Source: Climacium dendroides (taxonomy: Eukaryota; Streptophyta; Bryopsida; Hypnales; Climaciaceae). Taken from it: a stretch of 64,000 nt of DNA. Position numbers and translations under genes: made by a program. The DNA lies in contig OX467083.1 of assembly GCA_950106755.1 (NCBI GenBank), forward strand, positions 27,771,029 through 27,835,028. The letters are read 5' to 3'. Each line of letters starts with the position of its first letter. Position 1 is the first letter of the stretch. The notes below the pieces were generated by a model. That model saw only the letters and a program-made list of their open reading frames with translations, had not been told where the DNA came from and ran no database searches. Below are positions 1 to 12,767 of the stretch, piece by piece.

Positions 1-1472
1 CGACCCTCCTGGGACGCGGTCTGGTGCTGCAGGATTGACTGGCGTTCCGTAGTGCTTATTATCTCCAATGATACTGCACACTCCACATCATCTCAATTCA
101 ATATTCTGAGCTGCAAGCCATTCAACATTAGAAAAATTCTCCTTTCAACACGATCGCCATAACATTCTTGAAAGGAGCTGGAAACACCTTAAGGGTCCAG
201 TTACTAATTCAAGGAAGAATCCGGGCATCCAAGATGCTTCAATTCTATCAGATCTTCTTTCTTCGGCGCAAATCCTCTCACATCTTGAGCCAAACAATGA
301 AAGCGTTGGTACCTCAACGAACTATTGTAGGCAAGTGCAGTTATTGCCAACCCCAGTGCAGCTATATTGAAAAGTGCAGAAGGTCAACATTGCTCTAGAA
401 TGTTATGTCTCATCCGAAATTTCTGTAAGTTGTAAGCAATACCTGTAAGCAAGTTCATCCATATGAAGTTTTCCAATGCAGGTCGCACCAGCATCAACGA
501 GGAAATTGACAGCCGGAGCGGTCTGTGTAGCAGGTTCATGTGTTGATGCCCAATCTGGATTACCAAAACCTGTGACCTTCCCTTCCACATCGAATCTGTA
601 CTCCATCACACCATCCAATGCTCACTGTTATCACCAACAAATAAGGTAGAGGATACTAAAACCGTTAAGAGTCCTGATCCCGTCTCCTATACTGACCCCT
701 GTTACTAACAACAGCTCATATATTCATGCACTTCATAAGACTTGTCAACAACTCCTCAACTGACCCGTGTTACCAACAGAAACGCATCCGTTCACGCACT
801 TGTTTGGAGTTATAAGCAAGCGGTGTAAGCATGACTTGGCTAAATGTCTGTGATCACTAATCTCTGACTGGAACAGAGGTGATACACTGTCCCTTCCAAT
901 AATGGTCTACAAACTCCCACTTAGAAAAATCGCATAAGAAATCATCTTTCATTGAATGCTGAATTGACCTCAAGCGAGTTTGGCTCTTGTAGCTCTGCAG
1001 TAAGCTCTAAAGTGATCTCCATATGAAAACAGACTCCTACATATTAGTAAAATGCTTGAAGTGACGCAAACAGAATCCTCTACCTTAGCAGTGAAATTAA
1101 TAGTAATTCAGAGCCGACTAGGTGCCAATTACCAGACAAGAACCGTTTATGCAACCAAATCATTAGCTGAAAAGAAAGTCTTAAAAATGTTGTGGGAAGC
1201 AAATTCCATGGACTGGATTAACTACAAAGTCATCCAACAAGAGCTTGGGTTGACACTTACATGTCCTTGATGGCGAAAGTGAGCCCTGAAAGAGGAAGAG
1301 GCGCGCTGGGAGGCGGTGGCGGAGGCGGTGGCAACAACTCGAAGTACTCTATGAAGGCGCCATTGTCCTTCTTGCCTTCCAATCTAAAGGCTCGCCGCAG
1401 AAAGAAAATTCCAGCTATCCCCAGCCCTACCAGGAGTCCCAACGACTTTCCCAGAATCTTATCACTCGGCAT
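1..1472 (-). CDS. OEP64/Toc64-like outer envelope amidase-fold protein, 5' part (cut by left window edge)
   Basis: Three exons can be placed on the minus strand: 1472-1261, 595-443 and 73-1, the last cut by the edge. They join in frame: exon 1 ends with two bases before gtaagt, exon 2 starts after acag and ends before gtatt, exon 3 starts after tgcag. Exon 1 holds a short N-terminal hydrophobic anchor (about residues 8-26), a run of eight prolines (48-55) and the motif AIKD, whose lysine (K69) is the first residue of the amidase-signature catalytic triad. Exon 2 gives the OEP64 block FDVEGKVTGFGNPDW. Exon 3 reads NKHYGTPVNPAAP and ends at the GGS of the amidase glycine/serine signature. OEP64/Toc64 relatives sit in the chloroplast or mitochondrial outer membrane and, when they carry TPRs, dock chaperone-bound preproteins. 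Whether this one has TPRs lies outside the window. AMI1-type amidases lack the anchor, so OEP64 is preferred. The first ATG at 1472 is the only plausible start. Confidence 0.85.
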
Positions 1473-2568
1473 GTTGGCTACACGGATACCTCCACTCTTG
1501 CAGTCTACAAGACTCCAATTTTGAAGAAAGAATTTGTCACAACGAAAGCTTCAAAGAGTTCTTGACCTCTTGGAATCACAATCTTCAACTTCTCCAGTCA
1601 AAAGGCTGATAAGATATGTTGAATTGTGGTCTTATCTGTTTCCAGAATTCCCCATTCACGCGCCAGTTGTCACCATATGCGTAGAACCAATTCACGACCT
1701 CGTTTACCCAAACACCGCAAATCCACTAGCAAAAGTTGCAATTCTTGGATCTCTACATAGTCAGGAAGGTGCTCGAACCACCGTCGACAACAACACGACG
1801 TAATAGCCAAGATCAAACCCCGCTAAAGTCCTACAGTGGCATGAATTGTTTCCCTGCCGCTAAATTCCTGGTCCAATCCACCGACAGAAAAGCGCTAAAA
1901 CCCTAATAAAAGCTCAAATTCCTCACTACCAATCCGTCAGGACGAGCAACCCAATCGCATGGAAGGAGGTTGTCCCCGACTGGCCCACATCGACACTCCC
2001 AAGTAATGAGTAATAAGGACACAATCCGGAATGAGAATACGCTCCCAAAATTAAGGTACCGAGGTAATTAGGGTTTGGGAGCTACGAATGTCTGTCCTCC
2101 ATATCGCCTGAGCGGATAACTTAACTTATCGCCCTTCATCCATATCCAGTTCGTCACTTCGTCCTGCACGCTCGTGCAACCTAGACGATGTTGTTCGTTG
2201 CCATTTGCCAACCTGTGAGTGACGTCTTATCGTTTGGCACTTGAAGGCAAGACCCGATTCAGAGAACCACTGAGGTCACCAATTTGGCACAGCTTTTGCT
2301 AACTGCCGAAAATGGAGGGCCCAGATTCTGCTTGGTCTTTGGAGGAGAGTACGTTAGCATCCTCCTCGCAATCATTTGTCAGGAGCAAAACCAATTGGAA
2401 TATGTAGAGTGATCAGTCCCACATGAAACCCTAAATTGGTAGATCGAAATGCCGGGATTGCACTCTCCCAAAAGCTAATGTGTAGATGTAGCGGAGCACT
2501 GTCTGCTGGTATGGTAGGCCTTGAGAAATAAATTAACAATTGGACACAAAACCCTAGTTGGACACAAA
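1473..2568. promoter_or_regulatory. Shared intergenic region of two divergent OEP64-like genes
   Basis: About 1.1 kb separates the start codons of the minus-strand gene (1472) and the plus-strand gene (2569). It contains no convincing coding sequence and must hold both promoters and 5' leaders, so it is a candidate bidirectional promoter. I could not identify a TATA box or transcription start with confidence. Stop-poor stretches here (for example 1534-1803) show no family resemblance. Confidence 0.5.
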
Positions 2569-5500
2569 ATGCCTGAACCACAAGGGATGTCCACAAGGTG
2601 TTGTCGTAAACCAGCGCCATCGGCGTTTGATTGGCAAAGAATTTCATGTGAAATATCCAAACGGAGGACTCCTCTCATCGTGTTAGGGTTATCAGTGGTT
2701 GGCATTGCCGGTCTCTATGTGCTGGTGAAAACGGGGAAGTTGAGCCTCCCCTGTCTGCGACGTTATTGCTTCCAATCCCAACCCAAGGACACGGGGACGT
2801 CGACAAATCCGCAACTCGGCGAGTGCAAATTCGGCTTCCAAGATGTGTAAGAACAATCTTTCCCCATCCAATTTTCACAGAAATCAAGTCACAACATTCT
2901 TTCTATTATACAGCTTTATAAGTCAGCTGAATTACATAAGGCTGTGAATGCTTCTTAACCATTTATACGTATGTAGGAATGTGATTTTTGGAAGATCATT
3001 ATAGAGTTGTGGAGAGACACTTTGGGTACAAGAATCACATTTGCTGAGAGCAGATTTTTATCACTATTTTTGAATTTCGTATGCGAGTTCAAAGTGTGAG
3101 GTTGAAGAAACAGTAGACAACCCCATCTCCATTGAAAGATCAGTGGTCATAGACATTGAGCCAAGTCATGCTTACACCACTTCCTAAAAAGTTCAATCAA
3201 GTGCATGAATAGATGAGTTGCTGTTGGGTTAAAGGTCAGAAGAGGAGATGGAATCAAGTCCCTAGCGGTTAGCGTCCTTTATGTTGCTCAATGTGTTCCT
3301 CATCTCGGTCTCACAAGCATGGTTTTGTGTTGACCATAATTTGGGAATGGACAGTTTTGATGTGGAGTCGGTCATCACCGGATTTGGAAGCCATGACTGG
3401 GAGCAAACACATGCGGCGGCCACGCAAACGGCGGTTGCAATTGACCTCATCCTTAAAGCTGGAGCCGTGTCCAGTGGAAAGCAGGCCATGGACGAATTCG
3501 GCTTAAGGTAATTGATTTGTAACATTCTGCCTGAACGCGCATTGGAATCAATGAATAGTGAGCCAAGAGGTTTCTTTTGCCCACAATCATCAGCTCATGT
3601 TATGCTTGCAAATGCTGCTGTTGCTCCCGTAAGAATTGTTTATTTCCTTTCATTCAGTCCCTAGTCGGCATGTTTGCATGTGGGCTCATGGTTACAGTGA
3701 TTGCGTGCTTGACGATGGAAAGATTGCTTCTGAAGCAATTTTTCAGTATTTTAGTATATCAAATTCTTTCGGTGCCACAGTGAAAAGGATGCGAGTTCTA
3801 TTCTACCGGTATCCAAACTATAGTATGTTTGGTCTCAGGTTGGCTGACAAATTGTAGAGCAAAGAGAGATACAGCAGACTTTTCAGGTTACTGGCAAATT
3901 TAGCTATATTCTGTACGTTTTTCAAACTAGTTGCAGGGCTAACCATTGAGGTGAATGTAACTCGTTGAATTTGTGCTGGATCCTCTTTGTCATTTCATGA
4001 AGAGATCGGTGGAAGTTTTGTTTTTTCGTCTTTTCAGAGTAGTTATTGCTCCAAACATTTAGTATTGGCAGTGAGCATGGGCACCATGAAGTTATGGCCC
4101 ATGTTGGGGCAGCCTGCTTGGCCTAAAGAAGCATGACAGGAAACGTTTGAAAGGTGGGTTTCGTCGATGGTGGGGCAGTATGTTTGGTAGAAATAGGCGT
4201 GACGGGACGACTGACAATCCTGTAGCTCCAAAGCACTTCGCTGGAGGAGCGGCATGTGGCTCCGGTGTTGCAGTTGCTTCAAATGCTGTCGACTTTGCAC
4301 TTGGTATGTACATCAAACGCAGGTGCTTGCAAACTTTTCTACTGGACATGGTTTCCTTTCCTCCACGTAAAACTGGATCTGTAAATCTTCAGTTGTCCAG
4401 CTCCCTTCATGATTGTAATTGCAATTTTTGACGTCCATTATTGCGATTTTTAAAATCTAAACTGACGTCATACAGTACTAATTAAACCAGCTTGACCTTG
4501 TGGATGCATGAGTGGCAGCGGTTGATACTATAGGAGGAATAAGAATTCCTGCAGCGTTTTGTGGCATTTTTGGGTACCGGGCTTCGCATGGAGTTATATC
4601 TACCGTAGGAGTAATTCCAGTGGCGCCAAGTCTTGATGTTGTAGGTAAACATAACATGCTTACCTGAACACCCTTGGAATCAATGAACACTGAGCCAAGA
4701 ATAGGAACCCAGATTCTTTTTGTGCACAACTTTGAACCCGTGATATGCAAGGGCCGGTGTGGCTCACATTCAAATTATTTTCTTTCTTCCAGTCTTTATC
4801 AGCATGTTCTTCAATGTTTAGTGCTCAAGACTCTTTTTGTGCTACGGTGCATGGGGGGAAATCTGGGTACTACCCTAGATTGTTGTGAGCACCTCAATAA
4901 ATTGAAGGGACTTATCTGATGTCTTTCTGTTGCGTACCCTTACCTAAGCAAATGGTAGGAGGCTTCAAGGGATGTTTTGAACACTGACTACTCAATCTCC
5001 AGAGAACTGACACTGAGTGTTGGATGTGTGGATTGATGTAGGGGTGTTGTCTAGAGATCCGCATGTGTTGCACCAAGTAGTGAAGGTGCTCTTGCAACAA
5101 CCAGAGTTGGAATGGGGTTCCCCCTCACAAGTGCTTGTCGCAGATGATTGTTTCGCGTTGTCCACAATCTCGTCCATTCGGACAGCGGATCTTCTGGCCA
5201 GGGCAGTCACTGAGTCACTTGGACGTAGGTTGATAACTCACAAATTCATGCTCGCCTACGTTAAATTTCATTGTCTGAATCATCTGTACATGGCAGAAAA
5301 TATGGTTTTCAGTAAAATTAGACTTTCAGAAACTGTCAGACAAAATCATAAAAGAATCTTCTGCATGATTCATGGGGAGGTTTCCTTATGACCATAGCTA
5401 ATCATACAAATGCGTCCCTATGTATGATGGGGAGGCCTCTAGATGGTCACTATAACCACAGGGAGGCTTCCTCATGAATGATGGAGAAGATTCTCGTTAT

Positions 5501-7971
5501 GATTTAGTTTAAAAGTTTCTAAAATAATCTAATTTTATTGAAAGTCCTGTTAGAAATTTGAACATTTGATTCTGCCATCACATGAAGTTGACAGAGTGTT
5601 GAAGTTATGTTCGAGATTCAAATCCTGTGTGAATGATCATGTGGAATTGATCCTCTTGTCAGGCAGTCTTGTACACCACGTGAATCTTGGAACTCACATA
5701 TCCAACAAAGTTCCCACGCTGCGGAACTTCTTGATGGAGGAAGAGCGACTCCTCAAACAAGACACATCCCGATACACAACTTACGATGGTCTTCGAGACG
5801 CCATGCTCGTAATATTGCGGTATGTATCTATCCATGTCACAGACAAGACGACAGTTGCACTGTTTTCTTTTAGTGTTGTGCACACCACTCAAATTACACA
5901 TTAATAGAACGCAGAAATATGTAAGAATATTGTTGCCGGGTGTCTTGTTGCAGAGGAGAGTTCAAAGAGAAACACCGGAAATGGTTCGATGAAGTACTTC
6001 CAGAGCTATCTCCAGACGTGGATGTGCGAGTTAAATTTGCAATGGCTCCTCATTTGGATGGGTTACATAGGATGGCTCTCAAAGTCAAGGACGAGACGCG
6101 GGCTGTCATGAACGAGCTTCTCTTGGTAAATTGACTCCGTTTCCACTGCCCCATGAAACAAATAAATCACCGTCACTGACGCTCAAGATTTCTGAAATCG
6201 AGAGTATGGTCAAGCGATTCGAGTTTGATACAGTGTAATAACTAGTTGTAACAAAATTGAAATTCATTAAGAGAAAATAGAAGGCTAGAAGTTTGTGACT
6301 TCTTTAAATTTCTATGAGCATTTGTTTTCTTTAGTTCTACTATGCTTCACAAATACCAATCTTGTTTTTATATGTTTTACCAGCCTGTCTTCTGGTAAGC
6401 CTAATACTTTTCTTTCTATAATTTCTTAGAAATCGTTCTACCTAGTGACAAGTCTCTGAGATTTTCTCTTTTGATTTGAGTGACCTTAACAATAGAACAA
6501 ATTACCTATTCCATTTATTCATAATTTTTCTATTGAACGATAGGAATCTTGGAATTCCGATCTGGTTTATAGTGAAACTTTATCAATTGTAGAGGTAATA
6601 TGTGCCTGTAGACGGATGCACTGCTAGTGATACCATCAACACCAAGCTTGCCGCCAAGTAGAGCAGCCAGGAGTAAAGAACTGGAGATTTTTGAGTCACG
6701 AGCTTTGAGTATTCTAAGCGTTGCAACCATGGCAGGCTGCTGTCAAGTACGTTTCAAATCACCTTTTGGAAACAAGCGTCCACTGTATGCAGTGCTAGCC
6801 ATCAAGGCAACCAGCGTAATACGGTTTTTAGTAAAAATGGATTGTTTCAAGAAAATTTTGATATCATAGGGAGATTGATCATGGAGAGACAGGAAGAAAA
6901 AAAGATAAAATTCATGGGAAACCTCCCCATCGGTCGTTGGGAGCCTCTTTAGGATCACCTACTTGTATCTACTTGTAAGGTGCTGAAGTGACTATCCAAA
7001 ATGATTAGTTGACAACCTGTCAACAATTTCAATGAAATCAATGGCGAGGTCTTCCGATAATTGTCTTACTTAATCTTCATCTCCCCATTTCACGTACCCT
7101 ATGATTGATATTCGAAAACCGCTGAAAAATCTAATTTTACCGAACTTTGTTAATCTGCGTTATTTTTCAGAGAGTTTTTATTTTATTTTATGAGATCTTT
7201 ATGGCCACTCAGTAACAAAATTGTGTTTGAAATTTGGTGACAGGTGACTATCCCCTTGGGGAATGTGCGAGGAATGCCCATAAGTGTGTCGCTCTTAGCC
7301 AGATACGGAGGTGACATATTTCTGTTGGAGTCTTTGATGAAGTTGAATCCAAAACTTCAGTTAGAAGTTGATGTAAGTTAGAGACATATCACCCCATTTA
7401 CAATCTCTGGTCCATTCTGAGTTGTGTGTAGTACTGGACGAAATTCTGTTGTCGAATTCACAAAAGTACAAGTTGCCTTGCCTTGCTTTGCATTCAAAAG
7501 TACCCCCCATTTCTGAACGCTGACAGAATGTTCAATCCAATGCAGATACTAAAGCAGAAGAAGCCAAGTCTGAAAGATGAGAATGTCATGCGAAGAACTT
7601 CAGTTGTGAGTAGTTCAACTCAGTGCTTGTTCTCTTATCTTTGTCATACCAGTAGTGCAAATCATGTTCCCAGGTAAAAGGTCCATAACTATGAGAAACG
7701 TATGTATTTGGTGCCTACAATTTATGATGAATCTAACTTTCTCTCCTCATTTTTTTACTTCTTTTCTTTTCTTGAGATCGAACGTGATGTGCCAAGACCG
7801 AAGCCGATCCGGGAGCCCATCAACCAACCTCTGGAGCGAAGATCATCATTAAAGGAAGAGGCAATCAAGGAATCAAGGAAAACTTATCTGGAAAACAAAG
7901 AAAACAGCCAACCGGGAGTAGTAACGAAACAGGACGAGGGACCTCCCACTCCCCCAGTCCACCGCTTGTAG
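2569..7971 (+). CDS. OEP64/Toc64-like protein without TPR domain, catalytically dead amidase fold (11 exons)
   Basis: Exons placed by splice sites and family alignment: 2569-2846, 3355-3507, 4179-4303, 4519-4644, 5042-5224, 5663-5819, 5954-6125, 6612-6746, 7244-7372, 7546-7605, 7777-7971. All introns are GT-AG and the phases join to 570 codons plus stop. A membrane segment lies at residues 34-53. Blocks follow in OEP64 order: FDVESVITGFGSHDW, GGAACGSG, DTIGGIRIPAAFCGIFGYR, SLDVVGVLSRDP, VNLGTHISNKVP, GCCQVTIPLG. All three amidase catalytic positions are changed: Lys to Gln91, cis-Ser to Ala in GGAA (168-169), and the nucleophile Ser to Gly192. Loss of the nucleophile is known for Toc64; the other two losses make activity very unlikely. 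After the amidase fold the protein ends in a charged, proline-containing tail instead of the usual C-terminal TPRs. Exon 2 has the same length (153 nt) and phases as in the divergent neighbour, so the two are paralogues. The start could also be ATG 2587. It may be an adaptor or decaying duplicate. Confidence 0.82.
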
Positions 7972-8180
7972 AGAATCAATTGCCGTTATTGGTGAATCGC
8001 TGCAGGGTCAGCGAATTTTTCCCAAGATGAGAGTTTTGTAGGAGTGTAGGACTGCATTGGACTCGGTAACTAATAAGGCGGACACATACATCTCAAGTAG
8101 TCTAAATAAATACTCCATTAATGTACTAATCAAAAGAGAATTTTGTGTTGTATCTGAGGGGTGCATTCTGGCCTTTATAA

Positions 8181-8385
8181 TAGAGTTAATTGTAAAGTGA
8201 ACCCTAGTTTGTATGCCAGTTTGTATGAGGGAGGCTTAATTAAGAATAATTAAGAATAGTACAAAAGAAACACAGCACCAAACTCTATCACACTCTAGTT
8301 TGGGTGCTTCAAGGAGTTTTGTCTTGTGATTTTCTCAAACTTTGGCTCCTTGTCCTTCATTGCACACACTTTACAATTAACTCTA
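8181..8385. mobile_element. MITE with 19-bp terminal inverted repeats
   Basis: Positions 8181-8199 and 8367-8385 are perfect inverted copies (tagagttaattgtaaagtg). The 205-bp element has no coding capacity. The terminal TA on both sides can be read as a TA target duplication, as in Stowaway/Tc1-mariner MITEs, but the termini do not match the usual Stowaway consensus. A related single terminus occurs near 17119. The interval 7972-8180 to its left holds only the 3' flank of the OEP64-like gene. Confidence 0.65.
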
Positions 8386-8942
8386 ATGTTCTTAGAAATT
8401 TTTGAGAGCATGATATTATCACCTACCTGATTAAATTCCATTTTAAAATCTAAGCCATATGGGAAAGACATGATGCAATGTCACATATTCCTATTACAAG
8501 TTGTAATGTCACATACTCCTATAAGATAGGGACATGATTGTGTCTACCATAGGCCATAACACATTGAATGTAATATACAATAGGTTGCTACAAGTGCTAT
8601 GGGTTGTATTTGTTGAAAGCAAGGGTCCACTTGAATACTTGAAGTGGTAATTGATTGATGCTCTCCCACTTCCTAGGAACATTTTTTTTGAGATAAGTCT
8701 AATAAAATTTAGGGGATTGCAATTTTTTAAATTTCCCTTACTATGGTCCTTTTTTATTTACACCAAGTTCATAGAAGCCCCTCTACTACTGCATAAGCAA
8801 TTGAGTTGGAAAAAGGATCCACTTGGTTCCATGTATTTATTGCAAATTTATGAACAAACTTTGTTTAGATAATGGAGTTGGATTTCATAGTGAAATGTAG
8901 CCAATTCTGGTTGAATTGAGTTCTTTGTAACTCTCATGCACT

Positions 8943-10156
8943 AAGGTAAGAGGTCCATGTAAAGTACTTGAGCTCTAAAAGTGTCCTTTGACTCAAGGGT
9001 ACACTATGCTTTCTTATCACACTATCTAGCAATCAACATAGTCAAATCCAATAATCTTACAAACTACCTATTGTGCCATTCAAATCTTTTTGCATAATAT
9101 AAAATACAATTGTCATTGTTTATCCTACTTAATTAACATTCGGTTCTTATGTAATCCCAATTAAGCATACCAAATTTTAGTTTTAAGAAGAAGAAAAAAC
9201 CCTTCATTTTTGGTGAACTCATTCATTTAATATTTATGGTTTTCAATGATAAATGATTGAAAAACATTGGTGATGTATTTTTTAATTTAATTGCAAGGTT
9301 TAGAGGAAAAATCCATATGCACATCTTTCCTTCAACAAGCATCTCCAAAAAAGTTTCAAAATTTCCTTTATAGAAATTTCAATGTTGGAGGGACAATACC
9401 CAAACATAGTATAATAGTTATTTCTTTAAATTTTAACTAGATTTTGGCAAAGTAATTGTACCATCATGCTCAAATGTACAAAATTAATTAAAATTTGAGG
9501 GTCAAATAGAATAATCTAATTACAATAAAGAAATATCTACTTTATAAAATTTGGGCATTGTCCTCCAAACATTGAAATTTCTACAAAAGGAATTTTGAAT
9601 TTTTTTTGGAGATGCTTATTGAAGGAAAGATTTATTTATGGATGTTTCCTACATACCTATGCAATGGAATTAAAAAATACATAACCAAATGAATGTTGTT
9701 CAATCATTTATCACTGAAAATCACATATATTAAATGAATCGATTCACCAAAAATGAAGTTTTTCTTTTTTCTTTTTAAAACTAAAATTTGGTATGCTTAA
9801 TTGGGATTGCATAAGAATTGAATGTTAATTAAGTAGGACAAACAATAGCAATTGTATTCTATATTATGCAAAAAAATTTGAATGACATGATAGATGTCTA
9901 TAAGATTATTAGACTTGACTACATAAAGGCCATGTTTCAAGAGGTGGATACTTTTAGAGTTCAAATGTGACCACTACTTTTCAACTTCAAAAATTCATAA
10001 CTAATTTCATGAAGCACCAAAAAATATGAAATGACTTGGGTTAGATGCCAATTTCATTTTTTTCTCAAGAAAAATTTACAAAAAATATTTCAAGAAGTAT
10101 AACTTCTTTGCATTAATGATCAAACCTTAAATTGATGCTTTATGGACCTCCTACCC
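8943..10156. mobile_element. Foldback (large inverted-repeat) non-autonomous element
   Basis: The left end ggtaagaggtccatgtaaag is the inverse of the right end ctttatggacctcctacc. Long imperfect inverted arms follow: about 8960-9425 pairs with about 9515-9975, recognisable at the matching caaattttagtttt / aaaactaaaatttg segments and at the inverted catctttccttcaa / ttgaaggaaagat segments. TAA flanks the left end, and CTAA the right, compatible with a PIF/Harbinger-type TAA target duplication. There is no transposase ORF. The right-hand 180 bp (9979-10156) recurs at 17844-18024 and 46198-46335. The ends are inferred by eye and could be off by a few bases. Confidence 0.6.
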
Positions 10157-10933
10157 TAATCAGAGGTCCTACATGTTATTTGAATGATACTTTTGAGTCC
10201 ATTTACAATAAATTAAACTTTACAAATGGTGATTCAAGGTGGCTTTAGTTCGTCCTCTTATTTAATTGAATTTTCAAACTAAACTATGGATTGTCAAAAA
10301 TTCAACTCACTCATGCCAATATATACACTAAATGAATCTTGTAAAACTGAATCAAAATTTGCAACTAAACTATTTGTTTTGGAAGGGCATCAAAATACCA
10401 CTCTATTGATTTTTGGCTTTAACCCCCTCCCTTCCTATGGTTACATCAAACAAAATGTCTTACCACTAAATTAGACTAGTCTATTGCTTTGGTCTTAACA
10501 TTGGAAGGACATGATCCTATCACCAAGGTAGTCATTTAAAAAGATAAAATTCTTAAATAAATTGATGCATTTTACATTTCTACATATAATATCATTAAAG
10601 ATCATCCATTAACATTTTTTGTCATTGGCTTCCTTCCTAGGTTAAACCACCTTTAAATAAAAAGAGAATTAAAATGTGCCATCTAAACTCTTGAGAAAGG
10701 GAATTGAGTTTTTATACATTGTCTAAATGATACATGTTGAAATGCATTGAAATCCTCTTTCACTTCCCAACAAGATTCAATAAAACAATTGATAATTGAT
10801 AATAGAATGTGTGTATACTCATTTTCTACTATTATTGATTATGGAAGCATCTCCAACACCTTATTAAAAGAGACATAAGCTTTAGAGCATCCGCACTAAC
10901 ATTTCAGTGTAGCATCACAAAGTTTAGACCCTA

Positions 10934-11248
10934 CGATTTGGCAACAATTATCGTGCGGTTATCATTGTTTCATGGGTTCGTACCATAATCGCATTGACTT
11001 AGTGTATTTTTACGCATTGAATCAGTGCGAAAACAATGAATATCAATAGCATACGATTTATGTACTTTAACTATATGATTGTTGTGCAGTTTTGGCACAA
11101 CAATTGTATAGTTAAAATACATAAACTGTACGCTATTGATATTCATTGTTTTCGCACTGATTTCGTGCATAAAAATACACTAAGTCAATGCGATTATGGT
11201 ACGAACCCATGAAACAACAATAACTGCACGATAATTGTTAACAATCCG
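10934..11248. repeat. Long near-perfect hairpin (154-bp arms, 7-nt loop)
   Basis: Positions 10934-11087 and 11095-11248 are inverted copies with only scattered mismatches, separated by agttttg. It is a palindromic MITE or foldback element and, if transcribed, would form a long double-stranded RNA suitable for Dicer processing. No ORF is present beyond short chance frames. Confidence 0.75.
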
Positions 11249-12767
11249 TCTATCCTTAAGTTTGAGATGAGCCTCAACAATATGTGATGTGATGTGGCTA
11301 CCAAACATTCTCCACTATTAGAGCGCTAAGAGATAATTTTAGAACAGATTCTTCAAAACTTGTAGGCTTGGCAACAAGTTTGAAGGCCTAAACAACTTCA
11401 CCCCACACTCAAGAAGTTTGTTTCTTTTTGGAAAAAACTATACCATTGGATCAATGTACTTTTATTAATTAGTAGGTCATGGTTGGGGCCAAGGGAGGAG
11501 TTTTAGGAGGATATTTAAGGATACTAATGTTGTTTGGTCTTAAATGAGGTATATGGTGAGTGAAGGGTAGGGAACTCCTAGCTTGCACCCCCAAGGTTGC
11601 TTGCTTGAGTCTTCTAAGCTAGATTTGGCATATTGTCTTTCTAGCATAGTGGTTAGGTAGATGCTCTTACACTACTCATCTATGGACTTTTTTCTTTCAT
11701 TACTTCATTACTTCTTTACTTTCCTAAGTTCCAAGTCCTAATTGAAATCACAACCAACCTTTCATTCAAAGACCCATCAATGGTATTTTAGTGCTATTTT
11801 TCTCAAACATGATAAATTTTTTTGAGGGAATATTAGAGATCATATTCTTCTATTTTTAGTAAACAAAATTATTGATGTGCTACATATTCTAAAGACAAAA
11901 TCGCTCTTTTTGATGAATGTACACTCTATTTGATAAATAATTTGAGTTTCATCTTCATTTTCTATGTTTCATCCATTTAAATAAATATAAACTATTGCAT
12001 CACTCCAACCAATATTTGGAGAGAACCACCAATTAGTTCATTGTTAGCCTATGGAATTGGGAAAAAACATGCTTGCAAATTGAAGACATTGGAAAAAAAA
12101 CTAGTGAAAAAATCTTTAAAATTTATATTTGGAGTAAAAAATAGAAAAAATCCCTCAATACTTGAAAAATTGGTTCAATGTGGGAATTAAACAAAAATAG
12201 CTGGTAAAACTAAGTATTTGCAACTGAACATTGACTCTTAACTAAGATCATTTTTTACACTCTTCAAAATAAATGGAAAAAAACTTACTACTAGCTCCAA
12301 CCAACGTTCACACAACTGGTTAAAATTTGCTCCATTGCTACTTAAAATTTCCAATAGCTAAATGTACATTGGAGAAAATCCTTGCAAAAAATTAGATTTT
12401 AGCTAAGACTGCAACAAACAATAGAATTTGATAGCCAATTTGCAAATTCCTCCACACTAGAATTAACATCTATTTAGTTAGTTTTGTATTGTAGTATTCC
12501 CAATAATCCCTTACAATGTGCAAAATCCTCTCTTTTCTATTTTTTTTAATACTACTCTGTCTCAAGGTACTCGAGGTACCCAAAGTTATGCTTGTTTGCC
12601 TTGAAGGTAGCATATTTGCACTAACTACGTTAGTTCTGGGATCACTGGACCCAACCCACCTTTCCACTGTCAACGTCACGTGCAACCCACGCAGGCCGCC
12701 CCCGTACTAATCTAGCTAAGCTTAGGTCAGCTACGTTACTGATCAGCCGCAGGCAGGCACCTCCGCC
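11249..12767. other. AT-rich spacer upstream of sugar transporter
   Basis: No coding sequence, RNA gene or strong repeat was recognised from 11249 to about 12500. From about 12640 the base composition shifts to GC-rich, marking the promoter and 5' leader of the transporter; a promoter must lie here but no element could be assigned. Confidence 0.4.

Noticed and set aside
1052..1270. 72-codon plus-strand ORF left of the OEP64 pair
   Set aside because: It falls in intron 1 of the minus-strand OEP64-like gene and has no domain.
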